Source: Ichthyophonus hoferi
Taxonomy: Eukaryota > Opisthokonta > Ichthyosporea > Ichthyophonida > Ichthyophonidae
Length of the DNA stretch: 46,501 bases
Direction of reading: 5' to 3'
Assembly (NCBI GenBank): GCA_002751075.1
Contig: NAOQ01000040.1
Location: forward strand, 1-46,501
Below are positions 25,001-34,664 of the stretch, piece by piece. Numbering within the stretch: position 1 is the stretch's first letter; each line of letters starts with the position of its first letter. Made by a program: the position numbers and the translations under genes. Below the pieces are notes generated by a model that saw only the letters and a list, made by a program, of their open reading frames with translations, was not told the DNA's origin and did no database searches.

Positions 25001-26142
25001 CCAATATAGCAAGTGGTCGACTATTTTGACACTCCTGTGTTATGATCTCTCTCTATCTAGGTGGCTATGTTGGAACAGAAGGTGTGTAAGATAGAAGATC
25101 GTATGAAGGTGGCTACTGAGAGTATTTTAACACTGCTGGAGGCTGCCAAGACAGGGGTAGGGTGTATGACTTTATATATACGGACCCCCTTGGAGGAGTA
25201 ATTTATTGCTGTATATCTTTATAGATCCCCATAGAGTTGTAATGTATTACTGTATATCTGTATATATATATATCCTCAGTAATAATATATATCTTCTCTT
25301 CCTTGCCCTTATTTTTGTTTATATTTCTCTTTCATCAGGCGCGTGTATATATGGTGACCTTATACTAACTGTTATTTTCTGACAGGATGGTGCTCTTAAT
25401 GTCAGTGAGCTTAATATGATCCAATTGGAACTTAAGCATTCATTTTCTACAAATGCACCACGGGTATGTCATGTTATATGCCATTAGATTATAGTATATT
25501 GCTTTGTGTTATGTTATATTATGCTATATTTTATTATGTTATGCTGTTATATTACATTATATTGCTTTGTGTAATGGAATATTATATTATGGTATGTTAT
25601 ATTTTATGGTATATCGACTTAAAGTACACTGTGTAGGAAAACAATGGCATCCTCCGATTTAATTCCAATTATACTACTACGATAACATATTATGTTATGT
25701 AGTTGCGTTTACAACACATCTTGTCTCTTTCAATGGGGAGCTTCTTCAATTTTATTTTTCTAACTTGACCCCGATTGGGCAAGGTTCAAGCTAACTAGAT
25801 TTGTGCTCTAGTTATAATAAAACCCTTTCGGGACAGTAAAACTGTGCAGTTGTTGATTAATAATTTAGATGTATCTCTCTGATTCTCTCTGTTTAACCTC
25901 CCTTTTTCATCTTGTATTCTATCTATATTCTACAGCCACGTCTGCGATCTATGGGCCAACTCTACCATGGTAGCCAGAACTCCCTTCCCTCTTTGACGGT
26001 GGAACAACCGACTAGCCCTCTTCGTCCTACCACCGCCCAGGAATCATTCGCTAAAATGACAGAGAGTTCGAGTGAGGATCTTCCACCAGCTTCAAGCACC
26101 TCATTGGCTCCTGAGCAAGAAGAAGTATCGAGTACCCAATGA
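13071..26142 (+). CDS. PLAT-domain phosphatidylinositol phosphate kinase (fusion)
   Basis: The model has 18 exons: 13071-13186, 13688-13883, 14359-14420, 15491-15539, 16107-16190, 16945-17067, 17519-17704, 17969-18058, 18903-19040, 20282-20339, 21281-21359, 22006-22102, 23102-23197, 23509-23623, 24071-24150, 25061-25156, 25386-25463 and 25936-26142. All phases close, giving 649 residues. Residues 53-168 are a PLAT/LH2 domain (YDIIVYTGDVRGA; VGHDGTGMGAGWFLDK; YTFLCGRWLAVDEDD), a beta-sandwich that binds lipid or protein. Residues 211-478 are a PIPK domain: G-loop GAGRSGS at 247-253, ATP-binding Lys266 in FLMKTI, IYDLKG at 329-334, catalytic MDYSLL at 391-396, metal-binding GFID at 431-434, and activation loop YRLKKKMAHFFK. 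The tail has a short coiled coil (about 524-555) and an STP-rich end. It should phosphorylate phosphoinositides at a membrane. Ala in KKMAH fits a type II (PI5P 4-kinase) preference. Exon 1 and its GTTGTT donor are the weakest part. Confidence 0.82.
14259..14286. repeat. (TATG)n microsatellite
   Basis: About seven uninterrupted TATG units lie in intron 2 of the PLAT-PIPK gene. Confidence 0.9.
17740..17895. repeat. Degenerate TTATACTAT-type simple repeat in an intron
   Basis: Intron 7 of the kinase gene contains about fifteen loose repeats of TTATACTATTATA and TATGTTATCATATTA words. The same style returns at 18165-18250 and 21040-21215. Confidence 0.6.
18110..18250. repeat. Imperfect CATACTATCATA repeat in an intron
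   Basis: Words of the form ATACTATCATAC and TGCTATCATAC recur six to eight times. The same motif in the same orientation occurs at 13574-13602, 13903-13914 and 21168-21190 in other introns of this gene. Confidence 0.65.
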
Positions 26143-27010
26143 CCTTATGAATGACTCTTTTGCCCCTCCTTTGGTCCTTAACTCTTTATTAGCTTTTGTC
26201 TTTTCTTTCTTTTTCCACCCTGTAAAAAAGATTAAAGATAATATGGCTTGTATTTTCGTTCTAGTTGTTTGTTCAGAATCATTATCTAATCCAGCACTTC
26301 ATGTGTATTGATTGGATTACTAAACAGACTAGTATTATGTTAAGCTTGTATATATAAAAACTATTATATTTTATTTATTAATTGAGAAAACAAATATTGA
26401 AGCAATATTTGGGTGGGGATATGATATGAGTTTTATTGGCAGTAAATGATTGAGTCTGGTTGTACATTAGAAAACACGGATAGTGGTTAAAGGACATTAT
26501 TACAAGCCTGGATAGTCTGTAATGTGCCCAATACACCGTGATAGTACTGTATTATATGACCAGAGATATCTGCCAATAACCAATGTTAAATAAAAACCTA
26601 TGATCAATAATGATTGGACTATATGATTATGTTTATAGAGTTATAGATAGAGATACAATAAGAGTCACTCGGTGTTTATATTGTTGAATATAGCTACTCA
26701 CGTAGCATGGGTGGTAAGTATTTATGGGATTAATTAAATAATTAATAATAAGCCATTAGTAATCTTTGCTTAATTAAATAATTAATAATCAGGCTGTCCA
26801 GTGGTCTGTATATTATCGAATATAGCTAGCTACATTTGTAATATGGACGAAAAATATTTATAGTATAAGTGTGTTCGGAATGGTTTAACAAGCTATTTGT
26901 AATTAGTTTATCATCATATATTGTAACATACGCATGCATTGTGTACATTGGTATCAGCTTGATGCTACTTATGCTACTTTTATTGTATATATACAGTTAT
27001 CTTAACTGTC
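26143..27010. other. Intergenic region after the kinase gene
   Basis: An ATTAAA lies at 26231, 89 bases past the kinase stop codon. The rest is AT-rich. A TTAATTAAATAATTAATAAT word occurs twice, near 26730 and 26770. No gene is seen. Confidence 0.5.
26231..26236 (+). terminator. Candidate polyadenylation signal ATTAAA of the kinase gene
   Basis: This is the common variant hexamer ATTAAA, 89 bases after the TGA at 26140-26142. It is a candidate only, because AT-rich DNA gives such words by chance. Confidence 0.4.
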
Positions 27011-27012
27011 TA

Positions 27013-27068
27013 CTATACCTTTTTATCTTGAAAAGGGGAATTTTAATCTTCAAAATAGGAGCTTTAAA
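27013..27068 (+). repeat. Left terminal inverted repeat
   Basis: About 56 bp beginning CTATACCTTTTTATCTTG. It matches the reverse complement of 28351-28406 at all but about eight positions by eye, including the shared block GAATTTTAATC..CAAAATAGGA. Confidence 0.85.
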
Positions 27069-27216
27069 TTTTAATGTAAATTTTAAACTTCATTATGAGA
27101 ATTATCAAAATATTCAATAACAACCAAAAACAAAGAAGATATCTTTTTTAGCTTTGAAAAAAGAAAATTAAGCTAACAAATAATATAAATTAAAATTAAT
27201 CACAACACTAAAATCA

Positions 27217-28090
27217 TGTCACGCCGTACAAAAGCCCAGCAAGATGAATGCTTGCGTAAAAGAACCTAGATACTTCTATATAATTCCGGAGGTCACTGGA
27301 AAAGTTTAGCAGCCAACCTCTTCATACCAGAAAAAAACATCAAATAGATACGTTCCTGAGGGTAACCGAAAAGACTCTACAGGTGGTCGTCGGTTTAGAA
27401 AAATTACGAAAGAGCATTGTAATTTCTTAGAGAGTTGTATTGGGAATAATTCGGGAATATTTTTGAGGAATTAGTAAGATTACTTTTTTCTTAATTTGAG
27501 ATAACAGTTTCAAATAATGACAATTAACAAACATTCAAAATCTTTATTGGATACTGTTAAATCTCTGAGGAATGAACCCGAGAGAGCCAATTCTGAGGTT
27601 AACAAGGGAAAGAGACGTAATTATGTAAGGCAGGTGTTGGAATATCGGTCTCAGGGAAAACTTATATTATATATGGATGAGACCAATTTCAACCTGCATA
27701 AATCTCGGCGTGATGGTCGAGTGTTAGTGGTCCACGGGTCAATGATCTTGCTGCCGGCTCAAGAGGGGCCAATGTTCACATGGTTAGCTGTGTAAGTACA
27801 ATGGGGCTAATGCATCATGAAATATGCAGAGGCTCTTTCACAAGAAAAGCCACTCAAGACTGGATGAGAGCTTGTCTTAAAGTTACAAGAGCAAATTATG
27901 GCTCTCCTGTTGTTATTATTACTGATAATGTAGGTTGCCATAGCCAAATAGAGTCCCTTTTTTTGAAACCCGAATTCCAAGGTTATCTTTTCTTAAGGAT
28001 TGGACCCTATAGCCCAATGTTGGATTCTACGAAACAGTTTGGTTAAAAGTTAAGGCCTATGTTAAGAGAAGTATGGTTTCTATACAGGAT
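27217..28090 (+). pseudogene. Tc1/IS630-like transposase pseudogene
   Basis: A start at 27217 gives MSRRTKAQQDECLRKRT and then a stop; the helix-turn-helix region continues in the same sense as YNSGGHWKSLAANLF. The DDE part is open from 27517 (YMDETNFNLHKSR, first Asp near 27676). It shifts frame near 27780 and continues with TRKATQDWMRACLK, ITDNVGCHSQIESLF (second Asp near 27923) and LRIGPYSPMLDSTKQFG. In active relatives the last motif reads roughly N-P-I-E; here it is D-S-T-K, so the third catalytic acidic residue is lost. At least one stop, one frameshift and one active-site change make it inactive. Confidence 0.85.
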
Positions 28091-28350
28091 TGAGTCTGTG
28101 CTTAATAATAGTAAAAATCTCCCTGTTTCCGGGCATAGATTAGGAATATTGGAATTGTTAATGTCCGATGCGATGGGTAATGTGGCGGCTGTTGTGTTAA
28201 CTGCATTTTGGGTGTCATTAGATATTTTACTCCTTCTTTAGAACTTTAAAGTGTTGGTTTTCAATTAAATATTGGATGGCCTTACTGTTTTTATTTTATC
28301 TTTGATTTTGGATTTTTTTATTGAATATTTGGGCGATCCTCATATTGGAG

Positions 28351-28406
28351 TTTAAAATTCCTATTTTGTGGATTAAAATTCTCGTTTTGAAGATGAAAAG
28401 GTATAG
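28351..28406 (-). repeat. Right terminal inverted repeat
   Basis: About 56 bp ending GATGAAAAGGTATAG, the inverted partner of 27013-27068, followed directly by the TA duplication at 28407-28408. Confidence 0.85.
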
Positions 28407-28408
28407 TA

Positions 28409-29563
28409 CTAGTGAAAGATTAATAGGAGCTAGGGCATTGACAATCTTAAACCCCTTTAGAACCTTGCATAGTTAAATCATTTTGTATTATAATTAGCCT
28501 ATCGTATTAAATGTAATAATATTACACGGTATAAACTAATAAGATGAATATCTGTTTGTTATTATAATTATGTTCTAAAATACAAATACCAAATGCCAAA
28601 TGCACTTCTTAACTAGTAAGCCATCAATGAGATGTAAGCAAGAGATGTTGTCTGAGAAAACTAACTCATCTCCTTGACAAAGTGCATGGGGGGACCGATT
28701 AAATCAACAACATCATCTTTAAATATCATAAAGAATAATAAAACTCCTACATAACGTAATTTTTGAATAATTCTAACCTGCCTCAAGTATTCCAACGGTA
28801 CCAACAGAATATGGTGAACTTGTTTAATCCAATCAGTAAATATGTTTATTCGCGATTGGACAATGGTATATTTTATCCCATTGTTGTTTTCCTAATTGGT
28901 AATTGTAATGTAGTTAAGGAATCACAGTCTAGCCCGAACTACCTATATGGTGAACCGATAACCTAATATGGTAACTATGGATCAAGGACTCGGACTAGTA
29001 TAAATTGTTCACGGGCCTGATCCAATCAATGGTTAAGGTATACTTATTGACATTCTAATACATTAACGTTGTAAACAACAAGGTTATAGGATTTGAGTTG
29101 CTTTTCTACTACCCTTGTCGAAGCATGTTAGGAACAAATACATATACAAACACATATACAAGAACATATACAAAAACATATACAAACATCTTACTAACTT
29201 TTTATTGGTTGCATAATAAAAAGGAAGAAAGCTATACTAATACTGCGCTCTGCTGTACATTTCAATTGTCCACCAGCGTGCACTAACAAAAGAAAAAAAA
29301 CAAAACAAACACGCATAGACACATCCAGGGCATATACAGGACAGATCCATGTATAAACACAAAAGAGAACACTTAAAAACTACTATGTTATTAATTGAAA
29401 TTTAAAGGTAATAAAAAGGAAGACAATCAAGTCAAGATCTATTTTACACACATGGCATAAACAGGTATATTTATATTTATTTTTACATATTTACTTGCAC
29501 ATCTTCAAACTTATATATAGAACAACCTTATAACAACCTTATTATTATAAAATAAGTTGTATC
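28409..29563. other. Intergenic region before the oxidoreductase gene
   Basis: No gene is supported. It includes a 12-bp microsatellite at 29133-29189. The 100 bases before the ATG at 29564 are AT-rich and show no clear core promoter element. Confidence 0.45.
29133..29189. repeat. 12-bp microsatellite (ACATATACAAAC-like)
   Basis: The words CATATACAAACA, CATATACAAGAA, CATATACAAAAA and CATATACAAACA follow one another with a 12-base period, giving about four and a half units. Confidence 0.85.
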
Positions 29564-31796
29564 ATGGCAATGATATCACAATGTGTGGTGTTAGGGGCAG
29601 GGGTGGTGGGTTTATCCTGTGCCCGTAGGCTAGCTATGGCCGGCAAAGAGGTTTTGTTAGTTGATGAAGGGCCAGGGTTTGGGACACAGACTAGTTCAAG
29701 GAATAGTGAGGTATATATTCGCTGTCATGTTTTATTGTTGAATTTATTAATGAATACGCTATGTTAGTGCATAGAGTGTTGTGTGTGGTATTGGTTGATA
29801 TAATATTATGTTATTTTATCTTATAGTGGAGCATTGTATTTAATTGTAATAGGTTATATGGTCTAGTGTATAATTTCAATATGTGGTATTGTATTGTATT
29901 ATATTGTATTAAATCATATTTTTTTAAATTGGATATAATATAATATATTATTATTAATATCTAACCATGTCATCAGGTAATCCATGCAGGGTTGTACTAC
30001 AAGAAGGGCAGTCTCAAGGCCCAATTATGTGTGAAGGGGAAGGAAGCACTGTATGCATACTGCAAGGAAAAAAATATACAGGTATATATATATAAAAAAT
30101 AGGTAAATAAAGATTGGTAGTAGGAGATTGTGTGAGATATATGGTTAATAGTAAGAAGAAATAATTGCATATATAATATATATAGAAAGAAATATATAAC
30201 AATAAAGAAAGAGGTACGAAAATAAGAAGAATAACATGTATTTTTAGAAAGGGGGATAGAGTTGTGTTCACGAAACTATTTATATCACGTTTCCTTTTAA
30301 GGATTGTACTGAAAGTACTAGCCAATGATATTATTAATGCTAGCTAATAAAAAACATTAATAATTGGTGTACTTATGGTATATAAGTTAATTAAAAACGA
30401 TATAACTTACTCTTCATATATAATGCTAGGTTAATAGGGTGAACAGTGGTGTTATTGCATTCGATTATAATACTCAATTAATATTTTTTAATTAATTAAG
30501 CATATCCTCTTAATTACTCATAAAATAACGTAATAATATAGAATAACATGATTGTAATATTAAAACCATATAGCTAGAATAGGAATATATGCACGTCTAC
30601 ACATGTATGTACAACAAAAGATGTAAAGATACAATATAGACCCAATAGAGTAATGTTTATATCTAATACAATATATACACAGCCCTCCTCTCCTGAAAGA
30701 ATAACTATACATATATATATATAGTTATATACCTTGCCTCATATAGTTATTTATATTACCATAAATAGACTTTAATATATTGAATCACCCTTCCTTCACC
30801 CAGCATAAACGAATAGGAAAAGTGATTGTGGCCACATGTGCCGATGAAATTCCTTTATTGCATAATATTCACGCATCAGCACTGGCCAATGGAGTGCATG
30901 ACGTGTCACTAGTTGGAGAAAAGGAATTACATGACATAGAGCCAGGGGTGGTGGGGGTGGCTGGTTTACTTAGTCCTTCTACAGGTATGGGAGAGTTCAT
31001 TGTTCTATGTAGTTGTGTATTTATTTACATAATTTCGTATATAGATATATTATATTTTACTCTAACTTTTTCTGTCTCTCTTTACTAATATCTATCCCCT
31101 CCTATCTATTTCCTCTGTCTTGCAGGTATCATTGACAGTCACGCTCTTATGTTAGCCTTATTAGGCGATGCTGAGTCACACGGAGCCTCCCTGGCCCTCA
31201 ATACTAAAGTCGTATCAGGGAAGATACTACAGGGAGGGGCTGTAGAACTACACATGGTAGACACCGAAAATGATAACGACCCGATCACAATACAAGCTGA
31301 GACGGTTATTAATAGCTGTGGACTGAACGCTCCTAATATAGCTAGAGCTCTTATGGGCCATGACGTCATAGTGCCTAAGGCCTCTTATTGCAAGGTGTGT
31401 GTGTGTAGATCATACCTGTATTAGTAATCATTATCATTAATATCAATGCTTTCTTTGACGTGCTTAGTCGCACTGTGATACCTGAATCGCACTCGATTGT
31501 ATCAGTTTACCCAATTGCACACATGATAGATGCGCATCATTCAATACTTGGTCGATATTTGCTTTACATTTCTATTAATGGATTAATTTATTTACCCTGT
31601 TACTCTAGAGTGATATCATTGTTTTTTGGATTAATGGTTACACATTATGTGGCTGGTAATCGAGCGCAAATACAACTGATTAGAATGTAGATATATGGAT
31701 AGTATGGATAGAGTTATAGTGAATTAGAAGTGGCATTGGCTAATGGCGAGCCCGGGCCATTTGATTACATTGAACGGGATTATTTATGTTTATATC

Positions 31797-31834
<38 letters not shown>

Positions 31835-33825
31835 GAATCAATAATAATGGGTATATATAATAATAAAAACCCCACCCAGGGTACCTATTTCTCTCTGACT
31901 GGACGGCATCCCTTCCGCCATCTTGTATATCCGGTCAATAATGACGCAGGTCTAGGGGTCCATGTCACCCTAGACTTGAATGGTCAAGGTACGTAACCTT
32001 ATATGGTATTCCCTTATAAAATGCTCATTATTATTCAATTTTCCCTCTCTCCTTTCTCTTTTTTTCTCCCTCTATATCTTTCTATATACCCTTATACCGG
32101 CCATTGCTATAAGCCCCCCACCTTCCTCTTTTCTTAATCTAGTCAGGCTGCTGCCCGTGTAATCTTTCTTTTTTCTTTTTAAAAAAACACTAATATACTA
32201 ATATACCAATATATATATATATATATTATTGCCCCATATACAATAACTAGGGCAAAAGCATTGCTGCTTTGAACCTTAACAGGATATTTGTGCTTATAGG
32301 TGGGCGGCATTATGTATAATTGCATATAATCAACATTAGGAAATGAAATATGATGATTAATTTGTAATTAGTCCTATTTAGATTACTTGATTAGAAGGAT
32401 CTAAGATTAATTTGTGATTGTTTTTTTAAGTAAATGTAATTTACAATTTCGGTATATTATTCCAAGCATTATCCAAGCATAATAAAACCAGTTCGAACCA
32501 GAATCCGAGATATACTAGAACATTAAAGCTACAGCCCTTATACAAATGTTAATATACAATAAATGGTCACTCTTTCATTATTTTAAATACTTGAGGACTT
32601 AATTAATAATGCCCTTTTAAACGTTATTAATGATTTCTAGTATTGTACCCTTGGCTGTCTCCTTGGACCCGATAGTGATCCCCTTAGTATAACTATAATT
32701 AATTACATCACTATTATAAAATCCACTTTTCCAGCTCATCTTCTTTGCTGGAGTTCGATACACACCCATAAAGCTACGATTTTTATCCGGCTAGGCTGGG
32801 TTATTGAGACAGAGGGGGGTTCTTATTTACATGCAAATTAACATGAAATTTACTGATTTTGCTTTGTTGTTCCCCCTACCTTTATAATCCCCTTACACTT
32901 ACTTATGTAATATTTCTCCAGTAAAATTTGGACCCGACACAGAGTGGGTGGACACTATAGATTATGACGTCAATAATAGAAAGGTCGAAGAATTTGAGAA
33001 AGATATAAGAAGGTAGAGAGAGAGAGGCTGTGTGTAGGCATGATAATGTGTGTGCATGTATGGGGTGTATTTGTGTATGTATATATGTATGTATGCCTGA
33101 CACATATGTGTAGGTATTCTACCTGTCAGTATATCTATATATGTTTGATTATCCCTCTCTATCTATTTTTATATATCTCCATCATCCCCTCCCTCTAACC
33201 TACCCTCCTTCCACCCTCACTTATATATACCATAGGTATTGGCCAGGACTACCAAATCATAGTCTATATGCTTCCTATAGTGGAATGAGGCCAAAGATTG
33301 TAGGCCCAGGGGAAAAGGCGGCTGATTTTATGGTATGGTTTATGGGGTTTATAACATTATATATGAATATTCTTATGTATATATGTATGTGTGTGTATAT
33401 ATGTATATATATTTTTTTACGTATGTGTATATATGTATATATGTTGTATAGGTGGGGCATTTCTTTGTTGAATTGCCTTTGGCAACATTAATTAACCAAT
33501 ACGTTTTCGTGTTAGATATTTATAATATTTATCATAGCCAATAGTCTGTTTCTTTCCCACCTAATGATGACATAGCTGTTGATTGTAAGTAATCTAGGTG
33601 TAGTTTAATACACCAATAATATCTAGTAAATAAAAACACTTTCCATATATATATATATATATATGTGTGTATTCTGATTGATCCATATTTACCATACAGA
33701 TCCAAGGCCCATCCACTACCCATGCTCGGTTAGTCAATCTACTAGGTATAGAGTCACCAGGTCTGACGTCATGCCTGTCCATAGCTGATCACGTGGTTTC
33801 CATACTAGGATTACCACCCCTCTGA
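29564..33825 (+). CDS. FAD-dependent oxidoreductase, L-2-hydroxyglutarate oxidase-like
   Basis: The model has eight exons: 29564-29710, 29977-30081, 30804-30984, 31126-31394, 31880-31988, 32922-33012, 33236-33332 and 33700-33825. Phases close and the product is 374 residues. Residues 7-24 hold the Rossmann FAD-binding motif ([12 protein letters not shown]-x-G-x-x-G at 11, 13 and 16). [13 protein letters not shown] at 45-57 is the signature of the L2HGDH/LhgO branch of the D-amino-acid-oxidase (DAO) superfamily. Further family blocks are [36 protein letters not shown] and, near the end, [19 protein letters not shown]. It should oxidise a 2-hydroxy acid or similar substrate with FAD. It is shorter than animal mitochondrial L2HGDH (about 460 residues) and shows no obvious targeting peptide. 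It looks closest to the bacterial enzymes of about 370 residues. The substrate is not determined by the sequence. Confidence 0.85.
31799..31834. repeat. (TTA)n microsatellite
   Basis: About twelve TTA/ATT units in intron 4 of the oxidoreductase gene. Confidence 0.9.
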
Positions 33826-34664
33826 TCTGTTTGGTTCTTTTGTTGTATCTTTATTGGTTCTTCCTGTATAAAGTTATTTCTCTTTGTTGTCATATAAGAA
33901 AACATGGTGGTGGAAAGAACTCCATCTTCTACATGCAACTGCATAACCTATATATATTCAATCACTTGAATTATTTGTTTTTTTCTCTATCTCCTTCCTT
34001 TTTCTTCATATACATATATGTATATCTATGTTGGCAATAAGACTATTATATGTCGGTGTCTTCTATAATCTTTTTATAAAAATGAATAGTGAATTTAAGG
34101 TAGAATCTTGAAATTAAATTATGTCAATGATTGGTTTACTTTGGTTTCTTTGAAAATATATGGAATTTAATCTACCAATGAAGTTATGGGAATAAATTTC
34201 TTTTTTTATATTTGGTTTAGTTTAATTCGACTTTACTTGATATTTTGCATGTTTATATATTTGCAACGACCTCCATTGGTTTATTTCTACCAATCTGTAT
34301 GTAAGTGTGTATGGATCTATAAAACTATATTAGTAGATGTATTTATGAATGCAATACTATATATTACTATATGATACTATAGGATATGCAAGTATATGAA
34401 AAAACACACATACCTATATTATAAGTTATATTAAAAACGTATATTAATTGGTCAGGCTGTACATTCAATACACAAGTAAAAGTGATGTGATTATAAGGGA
34501 CGAATCAGCCACTCAGAGTAGAGTTATTAGAAGTTAAAATTTATTCATACCGGTTTCTATATTATTATACAAATTGCGCACTGGTAGAATCTGGGAGTGG
34601 GATAGTAGGACCAGCCCCCAATGAATTCATACCCTATCCTAAATATAATATAATATCATGCACC
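33826..34664. other. Convergent intergenic region
   Basis: This separates the ends of the oxidoreductase (+) and EMI-like (-) genes. Short open frames here are Tyr/Phe/Ile-rich noise. No gene, RNA or mobile element is seen. Confidence 0.55.
34540..34545 (-). terminator. Candidate polyadenylation signal AATAAA of the EMI-like gene
   Basis: TTTATT on the plus strand reads AATAAA on the gene strand, 120 bases past the stop at 34665-34667. Confidence 0.45.

Larger units (their letters stand above)
13187..25935 (+). other. Introns of the PLAT-PIPK gene
   Basis: There are seventeen introns, from about 245 to about 1240 bases. The longest are 14421-15490, 19041-20281, 20340-21280, 22103-23101 and 24151-25060. 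All use GT-AG ends in the model; most donors are GTAAGT, GTATGT or GTAGGG, and three are GTTNNN (13187, 19041, 20340). They hold AT-rich simple repeats and many CCAAT/ATTGG words. No nested gene, RNA gene or mobile element is supported inside them. Open frames crossing intron sequence, such as 18624-19067, are read-throughs. Confidence 0.6.
27013..28406 (+). mobile_element. Dead Tc1/mariner-like DNA transposon (1394 bp)
   Basis: The element is bounded by inverted repeats that begin CTATACCTTTT and end AAAAGGTATAG. It is flanked on both sides by TA (27011-27012 and 28407-28408), the target duplication typical of the Tc1/mariner superfamily. Inside, on the plus strand, lies a broken transposase with IS630/Tc1-type DDE motifs. 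The size fits a complete Tc1-like element. It sits between the kinase and oxidoreductase genes and interrupts neither. Confidence 0.88.

Noticed and set aside
31460-31690. Open frame of 76 codons between oxidoreductase exons 4 and 5
   Set aside because: It lies within an intron, has no family match, and the exon 4 to exon 5 junction closes in phase without it.
33141-33491. Open frame of 116 codons overlapping oxidoreductase exon 7
   Set aside because: Only 33236-33332 is coding. The flanks are intron with Tyr/Ile-rich translation, and splice signals mark the exon ends.
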